The notes under the pieces are model-generated. The model was not told where the DNA came from and did no database searches. It saw nothing but the letters and a program-made list of their open reading frames with translations. A DNA stretch of 7,277 nucleotides from CAWEHQ01 sp051001995 (GTDB lineage: Bacteria; Actinomycetota; Thermoleophilia; Solirubrobacterales; Thermoleophilaceae). This document shows positions 1 through 5,279 of the stretch, piece by piece. The DNA lies in the NCBI GenBank assembly GCA_051001995.1, contig JBPCMT010000094.1:1-7277 (forward strand). Direction: 5' to 3'. The position numbers and the translations under genes were made by a program. The stretch's first letter is position 1; the number at the start of each line of letters is the position of its first letter.

Positions 1-255
1 CGACGGCGCGGTCCCGCCGGCCCGAAGCTTGTGCATGTCGCCCTCGAGGTCGACGATCGCGAACGACACCTCCCCGGACCGCCCGCGTGCGTAGCGCTTC
101 GCGCGCTCGACGCCGGGTTGCCAGCCGCGCGCCCCGGGCCCGGCAGCGGTCGCCGCGCCACGTGGCTTCGCATCGTGCGCAACCGCCGCCTGGGCCTGCC
201 CGCCGGCCGCCAGGATCGCGAGCGCCGCCAACCCGATCCCGAGTGACCGCTTCAC
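1..255 (-). CDS. Exported beta-lactamase-like serine hydrolase, N-terminal part only
   Basis: Only the first 85 codons are in the window; the gene continues past the left edge. A GTG start at 255 is chosen because no other usable start lies in frame upstream, and an ATG at 263 in another frame stops after three codons. Residues 1 to about 24 form a Sec-type signal peptide: VKR, then a hydrophobic Leu/Ala/Ile core, then an AQA cleavage motif. The mature part has WQPGVERAKRYARGRSGEVS followed by FAIVDLEGDMHKLRAG. From memory, this resembles the segment before the catalytic SxxK motif in class A beta-lactamase-like serine hydrolases (Beta-lactamase2 type) of high-GC actinobacteria. The catalytic Ser, Lys and later motifs are outside the window, so activity cannot be judged. 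It could be a penicillin-interacting enzyme, a peptidase or a non-catalytic relative. A near-consensus -10 box lies 6 nt before the start, so the mRNA may be leaderless. Confidence 0.6.
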   Translation of the reverse strand, partial: MKRSLGIGLAALAILAAGGQAQAAVAHDAKPRGAATAAGPGARGWQPGVERAKRYARGRSGEVSFAIVDLEGDMHKLRAGGTAPS

Positions 256-261
256 GCGGTC

Positions 262-267
262 ATTATC
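262..267 (-). promoter_or_regulatory. -10-like box GATAAT for the serine hydrolase gene
   Basis: GATAAT differs from the TATAAT consensus only at the first base. It ends 6 nt before the GTG at 255, which would place transcription initiation at or next to the start codon. I see no clear -35 element and no Shine-Dalgarno sequence. The leaderless reading is inferred. Confidence 0.5.
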
Positions 268-296
268 GCGCGCGGACGCGACGCTCCGTCGCGACG

Positions 297-302
297 TAGG
301 CT
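297..302 (+). promoter_or_regulatory. -10-like box TAGGCT for the 91-aa membrane protein gene
   Basis: TAGGCT fits the actinobacterial TANNNT pattern and ends 7 nt before the ATG at 310. The five Gs between box and ATG are too close to the start to act as a normal ribosome binding site. This again suggests a leaderless transcript. The box lies in the 54-bp divergent gap shared with the serine hydrolase promoter. Confidence 0.45.
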
Positions 303-309
303 GGGGGCA

Positions 310-585
310 ATGCGACGCGAGCTCATCCTGCTTGCGGTGGCGCTGCTGGCCGTCGCGGTCCTGATCACGGTGGCGCTTGGCCTCGATGGCCGCGACCGGT
401 TCACCGAGCGCAACGCCGAGGCGACCGTCACGCGCGCGCTGAAGCGTTGCGACTCCGAGGGCAGCTTCCGCAGGATCGAGTGCCGGGACATCGGCGACGG
501 CTTCGCCTGCCGCGCCGACGGCCGTCTCGTGGCCACATTCGACGAGCCGGACCCCGAGGACCCTGAGCTCTCGGTCATGTGTTAG
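310..585 (+). CDS. Small membrane-anchored or exported protein with four cysteines, unknown function
   Basis: The product is 91 aa. Residues 1-4 (MRRE) precede a hydrophobic stretch of about 20 residues (roughly 5-24, Leu/Ala/Val/Ile-rich), which acts as a signal anchor or uncleaved signal. No clean AxA cleavage site is visible, so a single N-terminal membrane segment with an outside domain of about 65 residues is most likely. That domain has cysteines at 47, 58, 67 and 91 (the last residue), which could form two disulfides outside the cell. It ends in an acidic Asp/Glu/Pro stretch near residues 78-86. I do not recognise a family. The start is supported by a TANNNT box 7 nt upstream and by the hydrophobic N-terminus beginning right there. 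Coding on this strand is preferred over the opposite-strand frame, which gives only Ser/Arg-rich low-complexity sequence. The gene converges on the thioesterase gene with 35 bp between stops. Confidence 0.65.
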   Translation: MRRELILLAVALLAVAVLITVALGLDGRDRFTERNAEATVTRALKRCDSEGSFRRIECRDIGDGFACRADGRLVATFDEPDPEDPELSVMC

Positions 586-620
586 ATGGGTCGGGACGGT
601 CAGGCGAAGCGCTCGGCTGT

Positions 621-1448
621 CTACGCCTCTGCGCCAATCAGCAGCGCGAGCTGGCGCGACTGCGCGACCAGCGTGCCATCGGGCGCCCACAGCTCGCCGT
701 CCTCCTCGAAGAAGCCGTCGCGGACGAGGCGGGAGCGGAAGCGGCCGAGCAGGAGCGAGTCCGGCAACGGCAGCGACGCGCGGAAGTGGACGGTCATCTC
801 CACGGTCGGCGCCGGCGCGAGCGCGCGCAGCCGCGCCCACGGCGCCGGGTACCAGGCATCGGCGAGGACGAGGACGCTGAGGGCGTCGATCGAGCGCTCC
901 TCGTAGAGGCCGAGCCAGCCGCCGGCCTCCGCGCGGTCGGCGCCGCTGAACGGCGCCGCGCCGAAGCGCCCCTCCATCGTCACCAGATCGGTGAACGGGG
1001 GGCGCCGGGCGTCCGGCAGGTCGCGCGGCGGCGCCGCGCGGCGCCGCGGCGGCTCGACCTCCGGCATCGGCGCCTCGGAGAGGAGCGGTCCGGGCCACGG
1101 ACCGGAGAACGCCCCGAGCGCCAGCGCGAGGAGCGTCCCCTCCTGCTCGAGGCGGGCGCTGGCGATGGTCAGGGAGCGGCCGGCGCGCTCGACGGTCGGG
1201 GCAACGGCGATCGCGCCGACCGTCGGGGGCCGCAGGAAGTAGACGGTGAGCGCGCGCGGCTGGCGTGCCTCGTCGGCGACCGCGTGGGACAGCCCACGCA
1301 GCAGGATTGCCATGACGTACCCGCCCAGCGGACCGCGCGGCGTCCACCAGCCCTCCCCGATGTGACCGGCGTAGACGCCGTCCGCCGACGGCTCGAGCGC
1401 GGTGTCGTCGTCGAAGGCGATCGCGGGACGATATGGCTCGCCCGTCAG
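621..1448 (-). CDS. Acyl-CoA thioesterase-like double-hotdog protein, probable CTG start
   Basis: Expected to hydrolyse acyl-CoA or a related thioester in the cytoplasm; the substrate is unknown. The first in-frame ATG is at 1313, but the frame stays open upstream and encodes clear family sequence: FDDDTALEP, then an acidic and aromatic stretch, then WWTPRGPLGGYV just before that ATG. The ATG would remove this conserved part of the first hotdog domain. No ATG, GTG or TTG occurs in frame upstream. A CTG at 1448 sits 3 nt after a strong GAGGAAGG Shine-Dalgarno sequence (7 nt if pairing uses its first four bases) and gives 275 aa, normal for TesB-like two-hotdog proteins. Hotdog 1 spans about residues 20-125 (with ARLEQEGTLLALALGAFS), then a Pro/Arg-rich linker, then hotdog 2 at about 165-272 (with TVEMTVHFRASLP and LWAPDGTLVAQSRQLAL). 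Alternatives are a frameshift near the start or a sequence error. Family call is firm, start uncertain. Confidence 0.8.
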   Translation of the reverse strand: MTGEPYRPAIAFDDDTALEPSADGVYAGHIGEGWWTPRGPLGGYVMAILLRGLSHAVADEARQPRALTVYFLRPPTVGAIAVAPTVERAGRSLTIASARLEQEGTLLALALGAFSGPWPGPLLSEAPMPEVEPPRRRAAPPRDLPDARRPPFTDLVTMEGRFGAAPFSGADRAEAGGWLGLYEERSIDALSVLVLADAWYPAPWARLRALAPAPTVEMTVHFRASLPLPDSLLLGRFRSRLVRDGFFEEDGELWAPDGTLVAQSRQLALLIGAEA

Positions 1449-1451
1449 CGA

Positions 1452-1459
1452 CCTTCCTC
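1452..1459 (-). promoter_or_regulatory. Strong Shine-Dalgarno sequence that fixes the thioesterase start region
   Basis: GAGGAAGG on the minus strand is the best ribosome binding site in the window. The in-frame CTG at 1448 begins 3 nt after its last base, or 7 nt after GAGG. It decides against the ATG at 1313 as the true start. The same bases lie inside a six-codon reading frame (MFEEGR, from the ATG at 1465) that ends in TGA in a different frame. Confidence 0.6.
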
Positions 1460-1499
1460 GAACATGATTGAATCGCTGTGGCAGCGGGCAACGAGAGGC

Positions 1500-1504
1500 A
1501 GGGA
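1500..1504 (+). promoter_or_regulatory. Shine-Dalgarno AGGGA for the glycoside hydrolase
   Basis: AGGGA ends 9 nt before the ATG at 1514, which favours that start over the GTG at 1478 and, less strongly, over the ATG at 1523. Confidence 0.45.
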
Positions 1505-1513
1505 CCCTTCGAC

Positions 1514-2710
1514 ATGGGACTGATGAGCCACGGCCTCTCGGCAGGGGGGCGCCGTAGAACCGGCCGAGCGCGCACGCGCCGCGCCGCGTGCGCGCTCTCG
1601 GTTGCGGTCATGGCGGCCGTCCTGGGAGCCGCCCTGCCCTCGAGCGCCACGGCGACCGAGGCAGGGGTGCAGGCGCACCTGCTCTGGTCGGGTGTCTCGC
1701 TCGCGGAGGTTCGCAGCGAGCTCGACCGCGCCAAGCTCGCCGGCGCGCGCTACGTGCGCGTGGACGTCGGGTGGTCCACCCTGCAGCCGGACCGCAGGGG
1801 CAAGCTCAACCGCTACTACCTGGCGAAGATCGACCGCGTCGTGCGCGAGGCGAACCGGCGCGACCTGAGCCTGATCTTCACCTTCACGACCACGCCGTGC
1901 TGGGCCTCGACCGCGCCCGAGCGCCTCAAGCAGGCCTGTAGCGGCAGCTGGTGGGAGCGCGACGTCGCGACCTATCCGCCGCGACGCGCCGCCGACTACG
2001 CGGACGCGCTGGCCTTCCTCGTCAGGCGCTACCGGAGCCGCGTCGATGCGTGGGAGGTCTGGAACGAGCCGAACCTCGACGACTTCCTGATCTCCGACAA
2101 CCGTGCCGCCGACTACGCGCGCCTGCTACGCGCGGCCTACCCGGCGGCCAAGCGGGCCCATCGCGGCACGACCGTGCTCGGCGGCTCGCTGGCCGGCGCG
2201 GACTTCAGGTTCACGCAGGCGCTCTTTCGCCGGGGCGTCCGCAACCGCTTCGACGCCTGGTCGATCCATCCCTACAGCCACGATCGCTCGCCGCTCGACG
2301 GCGGCGAGCCAGGCTGGCGCAACACGAGCTTCGTCCGCGGGATCCCGCTCGTCCGCAGGGTGCTCCTGCGCAACCGCGACGCCGAGCCGCTGTGGCTGAC
2401 CGAGCTCGGCTGGAGCAGCTGCACCGTGCGCAACCACCCCGACCCCTGGGAGAACTGCGTCAGCGAGACCACCCAGGCGCGCTACCTGACGATGGCCTAC
2501 GAGCTGATGCAGCGGTGGACCTACGTCGACGTGGGGATCTGGTTCAAGCTCATAAACAGCGGCACGAATCCCGGCGACCGGATCCAGAACTACGGGCTGG
2601 TGCGCGCCGACGGCTCGCCCAAGCCGGCCTACTCGGCTTTCATGGCGGCCGCGGCCAGCGTCCACGCCACCGACCCGCTCGGGCCGGTGCGCGAGCGGTT
2701 GCCGCGGTAG
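1514..2710 (+). CDS. Secreted clan GH-A glycoside hydrolase (GH5/GH39-like)
   Basis: A secreted retaining glycoside hydrolase with a TIM-barrel fold; its polysaccharide is unknown. With the ATG at 1514 the product is 398 aa. The N-terminus is Arg-rich (RRRTGRARTRR), followed by a hydrophobic core and an ATA cleavage motif, a Sec signal peptide ending near residue 45. Known clan GH-A motifs are visible: WNEPN at 183-187, with Glu185 as acid/base; HPY at 252-254; and TELGWSS at 296-302, with Glu297 as nucleophile. The 112-residue spacing is normal for the clan. Four cysteines in two nearby pairs (PCW...QAC and SSC...ENC) could form disulfides, fitting export. There is no carbohydrate-binding module. 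The nearest described type is GH39, including biofilm exopolysaccharide hydrolases such as PslG, but GH5 cannot be excluded. It converges on the dioxygenase gene with 9 bp between stops. An ATG at 1523 is a possible alternative start. Confidence 0.85.
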   Translation: MGLMSHGLSAGGRRRTGRARTRRAACALSVAVMAAVLGAALPSSATATEAGVQAHLLWSGVSLAEVRSELDRAKLAGARYVRVDVGWSTLQPDRRGKLNRYYLAKIDRVVREANRRDLSLIFTFTTTPCWASTAPERLKQACSGSWWERDVATYPPRRAADYADALAFLVRRYRSRVDAWEVWNEPNLDDFLISDNRAADYARLLRAAYPAAKRAHRGTTVLGGSLAGADFRFTQALFRRGVRNRFDAWSIHPYSHDRSPLDGGEPGWRNTSFVRGIPLVRRVLLRNRDAEPLWLTELGWSSCTVRNHPDPWENCVSETTQARYLTMAYELMQRWTYVDVGIWFKLINSGTNPGDRIQNYGLVRADGSPKPAYSAFMAAAASVHATDPLGPVRERLPR

Positions 2711-2719
2711 CCGCCCCTC

Positions 2720-3652
2720 TCAGCCCTGTGCGGCGGTGCGCTCGGCGCGCGGATCGGGCAGCGGCGTGAGCGTCCGCTCGAGCTGCGGGCGAAGGCGCTC
2801 GTAGTCGGGCGGCAGCGACAGGTGCTCGCCGAGCTCGTCCGCCGGCTCGTCGACCGCGAAGCCGGGCCCGAGCGAGGCGATCTCGAACAGGACGCCGCTC
2901 GGCTCGCGGAAGTAGATCGAGCGGAAGTAGAAGCGGTCGATGACCGGGGTCGGGCGGGCGCCGCCCTCGATCGCGCGATCGCGCCAGGTCGCGTGCTCGT
3001 CCATGGGCGAGGCGAACGCGACGTGGTGCACGGTCCCGGCGCCCTGGCGGCCGGGCTCGGATGGCGGATCGTCGTAGATGTAGAGGCCGCCGCGCCGCTC
3101 ACCGCGCACCTCCCAGCCTCCCTCGTCCGTGCGCTCGAAGCCCAGCGCGTCGCCGAGCAGGCGCTCGCTCGCCGACGGGTCGCCGCCGTAGGCGCGCAGC
3201 GCCTCGAACCCCTGCAGCGCGACCTCGGCGGGCACGTCGGGCGCGCTGGCCGCGAGCGGCTCGTCCGGCGCGTCGGAGACCGCGAGCTCGAGCGCCAGCC
3301 CCTCGGGGTCGGCGAAGCGCAGGCTGCGGCCGGCCCGCTCTACCTCGATGCCCTCGCCGGCCAGCCGCTCCTGCCAGAAATCGAGCGCCTCCTCAGAGCC
3401 CACGCGCCAGACGATGCGATGGACCATCCCGGCGCCGGCTCGCCCGCGGGCCGCGCCGGGATATTCGAAGAACGTGAGGTCAGCGCCCGCGCTGCCGTGC
3501 TCGTCGGCATAGAAGAGGTGGTAGATCGTCGGGTCGTCCTGGTTGACGGTCTTCTTGACCATCCTCAGCCCGAGCACGCCGACGTAGAACTCGACGTTCT
3601 GTGGCGCGTCGCCGGTGATCGCGGTGATGTGGTGGATCCCCTCCAGCTGCAT
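2720..3652 (-). CDS. Two-domain VOC ring-cleaving dioxygenase (MhqO/PcpA-like)
   Basis: Probably a cytoplasmic Fe(II)-dependent extradiol-type dioxygenase that opens the ring of hydroquinones or similar aromatics; substrate unproven. The 310-aa product has two vicinal-oxygen-chelate modules, at about residues 3-125 and 145-265. Candidate metal ligands match those known from PcpA-type enzymes (His, His, Glu): His7/His8 in GIHHITAITGDA, His209/His210 in GTVHHVAFA, and Glu257 in GVLFEIAS. The block RFYFRSIYFREPSGVLFEIA at 240-259 is characteristic of the Bacillus MhqO/YkcA group. The ATG at 3652 has AAGGGG 7 nt upstream; the frame is open much further (to 4216), but that part is antisense-like shadow of the hydrolase gene. 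In Bacillus such genes respond to quinone stress through MhqR; no MhqR gene is in the window. A candidate promoter and inverted repeat precede it. It may also be read through from the hydrolase gene 53 bp upstream. Confidence 0.88.
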   Translation of the reverse strand: MQLEGIHHITAITGDAPQNVEFYVGVLGLRMVKKTVNQDDPTIYHLFYADEHGSAGADLTFFEYPGAARGRAGAGMVHRIVWRVGSEEALDFWQERLAGEGIEVERAGRSLRFADPEGLALELAVSDAPDEPLAASAPDVPAEVALQGFEALRAYGGDPSASERLLGDALGFERTDEGGWEVRGERRGGLYIYDDPPSEPGRQGAGTVHHVAFASPMDEHATWRDRAIEGGARPTPVIDRFYFRSIYFREPSGVLFEIASLGPGFAVDEPADELGEHLSLPPDYERLRPQLERTLTPLPDPRAERTAAQG

Positions 3653-3659
3653 CGTCTCG

Positions 3660-3665
3660 CCCCTT
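3660..3665 (-). promoter_or_regulatory. Shine-Dalgarno AAGGGG for the dioxygenase
   Basis: AAGGGG, inside a longer purine run at 3660-3669, ends 7 nt before the ATG at 3652. This fixes the start well inside an otherwise much longer open frame. Confidence 0.6.
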
Positions 3666-3680
3666 CTCCGTCGGCTCGAC

Positions 3681-3693
3681 CGGTCCGCGACCG
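3681..3693. repeat. Short inverted repeat, possible operator before the dioxygenase
   Basis: CGGTC-CGC-GACCG is a perfect 5-bp inverted repeat with a 3-nt centre. It begins immediately downstream of a TANNNT box and would cover the predicted transcription start, a common operator position. It could also be a small hairpin after the hydrolase gene, or chance in GC-rich DNA. Confidence 0.3.
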
Positions 3694-3699
3694 AGGCTA
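3694..3699 (-). promoter_or_regulatory. -10-like box TAGCCT for the dioxygenase
   Basis: TAGCCT on the minus strand fits TANNNT and lies in the 53-bp gap after the hydrolase stop. Initiation about 7 nt downstream would give a leader of roughly 34 nt that carries the AAGGGG ribosome binding site. No -35 element is obvious. Confidence 0.35.
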
Positions 3700-3705
3700 G
3701 TGCCG

Positions 3706-5259
3706 TCAGCGTGAGACGGGGACCTTCAGCTGGAGACTGTGGAAGCGAACGAGGCCGGCCGACCGCTGCGGGAAGTAGACGTTCGTGCCCGGTATCACCT
3801 GAAGCACGTAACGGTCGCCGCGCGCGGCCCGCTCGGCCACGGTCTCGAGGCGTAACAGTTCTGTATGCCGCTTCCCGTCGAGCGTCACGGGCACCGGGGT
3901 GACCTGGTTGGAGACGACCTGGTTGCGGCGGCGGTCCACGATCTGCGCGTAGACGAACGTCCGCTTCGGGGCCGCCGTGCCCGTGTAGCTGAGCCTCAGC
4001 TTCGGAGGACGGATGAGGTTGCCGGGGCGGCGCAGCGGCCCGAACGGAACGCGCACGGCCTCCGCCGAGGGGGTCGCCGCGATCAGGGTTCCCGATTCCC
4101 CGCCCCCGCCGGGCGCGAGCGGAAGGACGCCGGCGCCCCTGGCGCTGACGGTCGAGCCCTCCTTCTTGATCCGGTAGCTGCGCTCGGAGCGCAGCCTGCC
4201 GTCGTCGGCGAACCACCTGAACGCACGCCCAGTCCGGACGTCGCGGCCCCTGAGGTGCCGCGCGAACCAGTCGAGCGACGCATCGCGCGTGTAGCGGAGC
4301 TGCTCGCCCGACGACGCTCCCCCGGAGGACCCGCCGTCGCTCAGGCAGGCTCCGTGGCCGCCGCAGAACCAGATCATCTTCACCGGCGTCCCGGCGCGAC
4401 GCAGCCTGCGGAAGTTCTCGATCGCCTCCTGAGGCGTGAAGAGCGTGTCCACGGTCCCCTGGAGCAGCAGCGTCGGCACGTCGATCTGGCTCACGCGCCG
4501 GCCCGGCCCGCGCGACGCGAAGAAGCGCCGGTTGCGGTCGGAGAACTCGCCCTTGACGAGTCCGTTCTTGAAGGCGTCGGTGACCTGGGGGTGAAGCGCG
4601 CCGGACTGGATGCCGGCGTCGCCCACGAGGCCCGGAGCGACCGAGCTCGGGGTTCCGCCCGCGTAGAGCACCGTGCCCCAGCCGCCCTTCGGGGAGCCGC
4701 GCTTGGAGAGTGAGGTCACCAGTGAGTTCCAGGAGATGCCGGGCACCAGCGCGTCCACGCGGTCGTCGATCGCTCCGGTGTTCAGCTGGATGCCGCCGCC
4801 GTAGCTGCCGCCGGCCATTCCAACGACCGGGTCGCGCCGGCCGTCGAGGCGCGCCGACCGCTGCTTCGAGACGTAGGTGATCAGCCGCCGGACGTCGCGC
4901 GCCTCGTGGTTGATCGAGTCGATCCTGACGAGGTCGCCCGACTCGCCGAAGCCGCGCGCGTCCCAGGAGAGGACGTTGTAGCCCTGGCGCAGGAGCGGCG
5001 CGGGGCCGAGGCTCTCGCCACCGCCCGAGGTGTCGTCGTCGCGGGCGTAGCGGTCGCCGCCGAAGCCGTGGCCGACCAGCACCGTCGGCGCACGCTCACC
5101 CGGCTCGAGGCCCGGAGCGCGGTAGTAGGAGAGGACGATCGGCGTGCCGTCGAAGGAGCGCACGATGTCGTCCTTGGCTAGTGCGGGCGGCGCCGCGCCG
5201 AGCGCCGTGACGAGCGCCACGGCGGCGGCGAGTCCCGCCTGCCATCGGGCCAACCGCAT
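3706..5259 (-). CDS. Exported alpha/beta hydrolase, X-Pro dipeptidyl-peptidase (S15/CocE) type
   Basis: A secreted serine hydrolase that cleaves an ester or peptide substrate outside the membrane; which one is unknown. The 517-aa product starts with a signal peptide (1-28) ending in PPALA before KDD. The alpha/beta hydrolase core spans about 30-340. Visible elements are an oxyanion-loop HGFGGD (64-69), the strand motif WDARGFGESG (99-108), the nucleophile elbow GGSYGGG with Ser152, Asp271 in LLLQGTVDTLF and His302 in GGHGAC, a complete triad in the right order. A Gly/Ser-rich loop (306-317) follows the His. Residues about 385-515 look like the C-terminal beta-sandwich of the X-Pro dipeptidyl-peptidase/CocE group, but true PepX or cocaine-esterase specificity cannot be read from sequence. 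The ATG at 5259 lies 20 nt after the stop of the PhoX-like gene, with a TANNNT box 7 nt before it and no good ribosome binding site, so leaderless expression from its own promoter is likely. Confidence 0.87.
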   Translation of the reverse strand: MRLARWQAGLAAAVALVTALGAAPPALAKDDIVRSFDGTPIVLSYYRAPGLEPGERAPTVLVGHGFGGDRYARDDDTSGGGESLGPAPLLRQGYNVLSWDARGFGESGDLVRIDSINHEARDVRRLITYVSKQRSARLDGRRDPVVGMAGGSYGGGIQLNTGAIDDRVDALVPGISWNSLVTSLSKRGSPKGGWGTVLYAGGTPSSVAPGLVGDAGIQSGALHPQVTDAFKNGLVKGEFSDRNRRFFASRGPGRRVSQIDVPTLLLQGTVDTLFTPQEAIENFRRLRRAGTPVKMIWFCGGHGACLSDGGSSGGASSGEQLRYTRDASLDWFARHLRGRDVRTGRAFRWFADDGRLRSERSYRIKKEGSTVSARGAGVLPLAPGGGGESGTLIAATPSAEAVRVPFGPLRRPGNLIRPPKLRLSYTGTAAPKRTFVYAQIVDRRRNQVVSNQVTPVPVTLDGKRHTELLRLETVAERAARGDRYVLQVIPGTNVYFPQRSAGLVRFHSLQLKVPVSR

Positions 5260-5266
5260 GACCCGG

Positions 5267-5272
5267 ATGCTA
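5267..5272 (-). promoter_or_regulatory. -10-like box TAGCAT for the exported hydrolase
   Basis: TAGCAT ends 7 nt before the ATG at 5259 and lies in the 20-bp gap after the PhoX-like stop codon. No Shine-Dalgarno sequence is at normal distance. This suggests an internal leaderless promoter although the gene order looks like an operon. Confidence 0.45.
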
Positions 5273-5279
5273 GCCGCCT

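Larger units (their letters stand above)
1449..1513. promoter_or_regulatory. Divergent intergenic region between thioesterase and glycoside hydrolase
   Basis: These 65 bp must hold the promoters or leader regions of both divergent genes. An unusually AT-rich patch at about 1461-1474 is the likely core. On the plus strand TTGAAT (1468-1473) could be a poor -10 giving a leader of roughly 34 nt. On the minus strand the same patch reads TTCAAT and could serve the thioesterase gene. Neither fits TANNNT, so the assignment is weak. Confidence 0.3.

Noticed and set aside
586..620. Terminator or small gene between the 91-aa protein gene and the thioesterase gene
   Set aside because: The 35-bp gap holds only a 6-bp palindrome (AGCGCT) and no stem-loop with a T-run.
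1028..1047. Perfect 20-bp palindrome made only of G and C
   Set aside because: It lies inside the thioesterase linker coding for Pro/Arg/Ala repeats. Codon repetition in GC-rich DNA explains it, and it has no T-run or promoter context.
1445..1465. Programmed frameshift joining MFEEGR to the thioesterase, or Sec recoding of its TGA
   Set aside because: A -1 shift would be needed, no slippery heptamer is present, and reading TGA as Sec would not enter the thioesterase frame. CTG initiation or a sequence error is simpler.
579..1523. Long plus-strand open frame of 314 codons opposite the thioesterase gene
   Set aside because: It is an Arg/Ala/Gly-rich antisense shadow of a gene with clear family motifs. 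Such frames are expected at this GC content.
2711..2719. Terminator between the convergent glycoside hydrolase and dioxygenase genes
   Set aside because: Only 9 bp separate the stop codons and they contain no inverted repeat.
1951..2769. Plus-strand open frame of 272 codons overlapping the glycoside hydrolase
   Set aside because: It is a frame-shifted shadow: the overlapping frame carries the WNEPN and TELGW catalytic motifs, while this one is low-complexity Arg/Ala/Pro.
3653..4216. N-terminal extension of the dioxygenase frame to 4216, giving 498 aa
   Set aside because: The extra 188 codons overlap the hydrolase gene in another frame and are low-complexity. The VOC domain begins right at the ATG at 3652, which has a good ribosome binding site.
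2822..4713. Two plus-strand open frames (2822-3700 and 3865-4713) opposite the dioxygenase and hydrolase
   Set aside because: Both are antisense to well-supported genes, have no recognisable domain or start signal, and show biased Arg/Ala/Glu composition.
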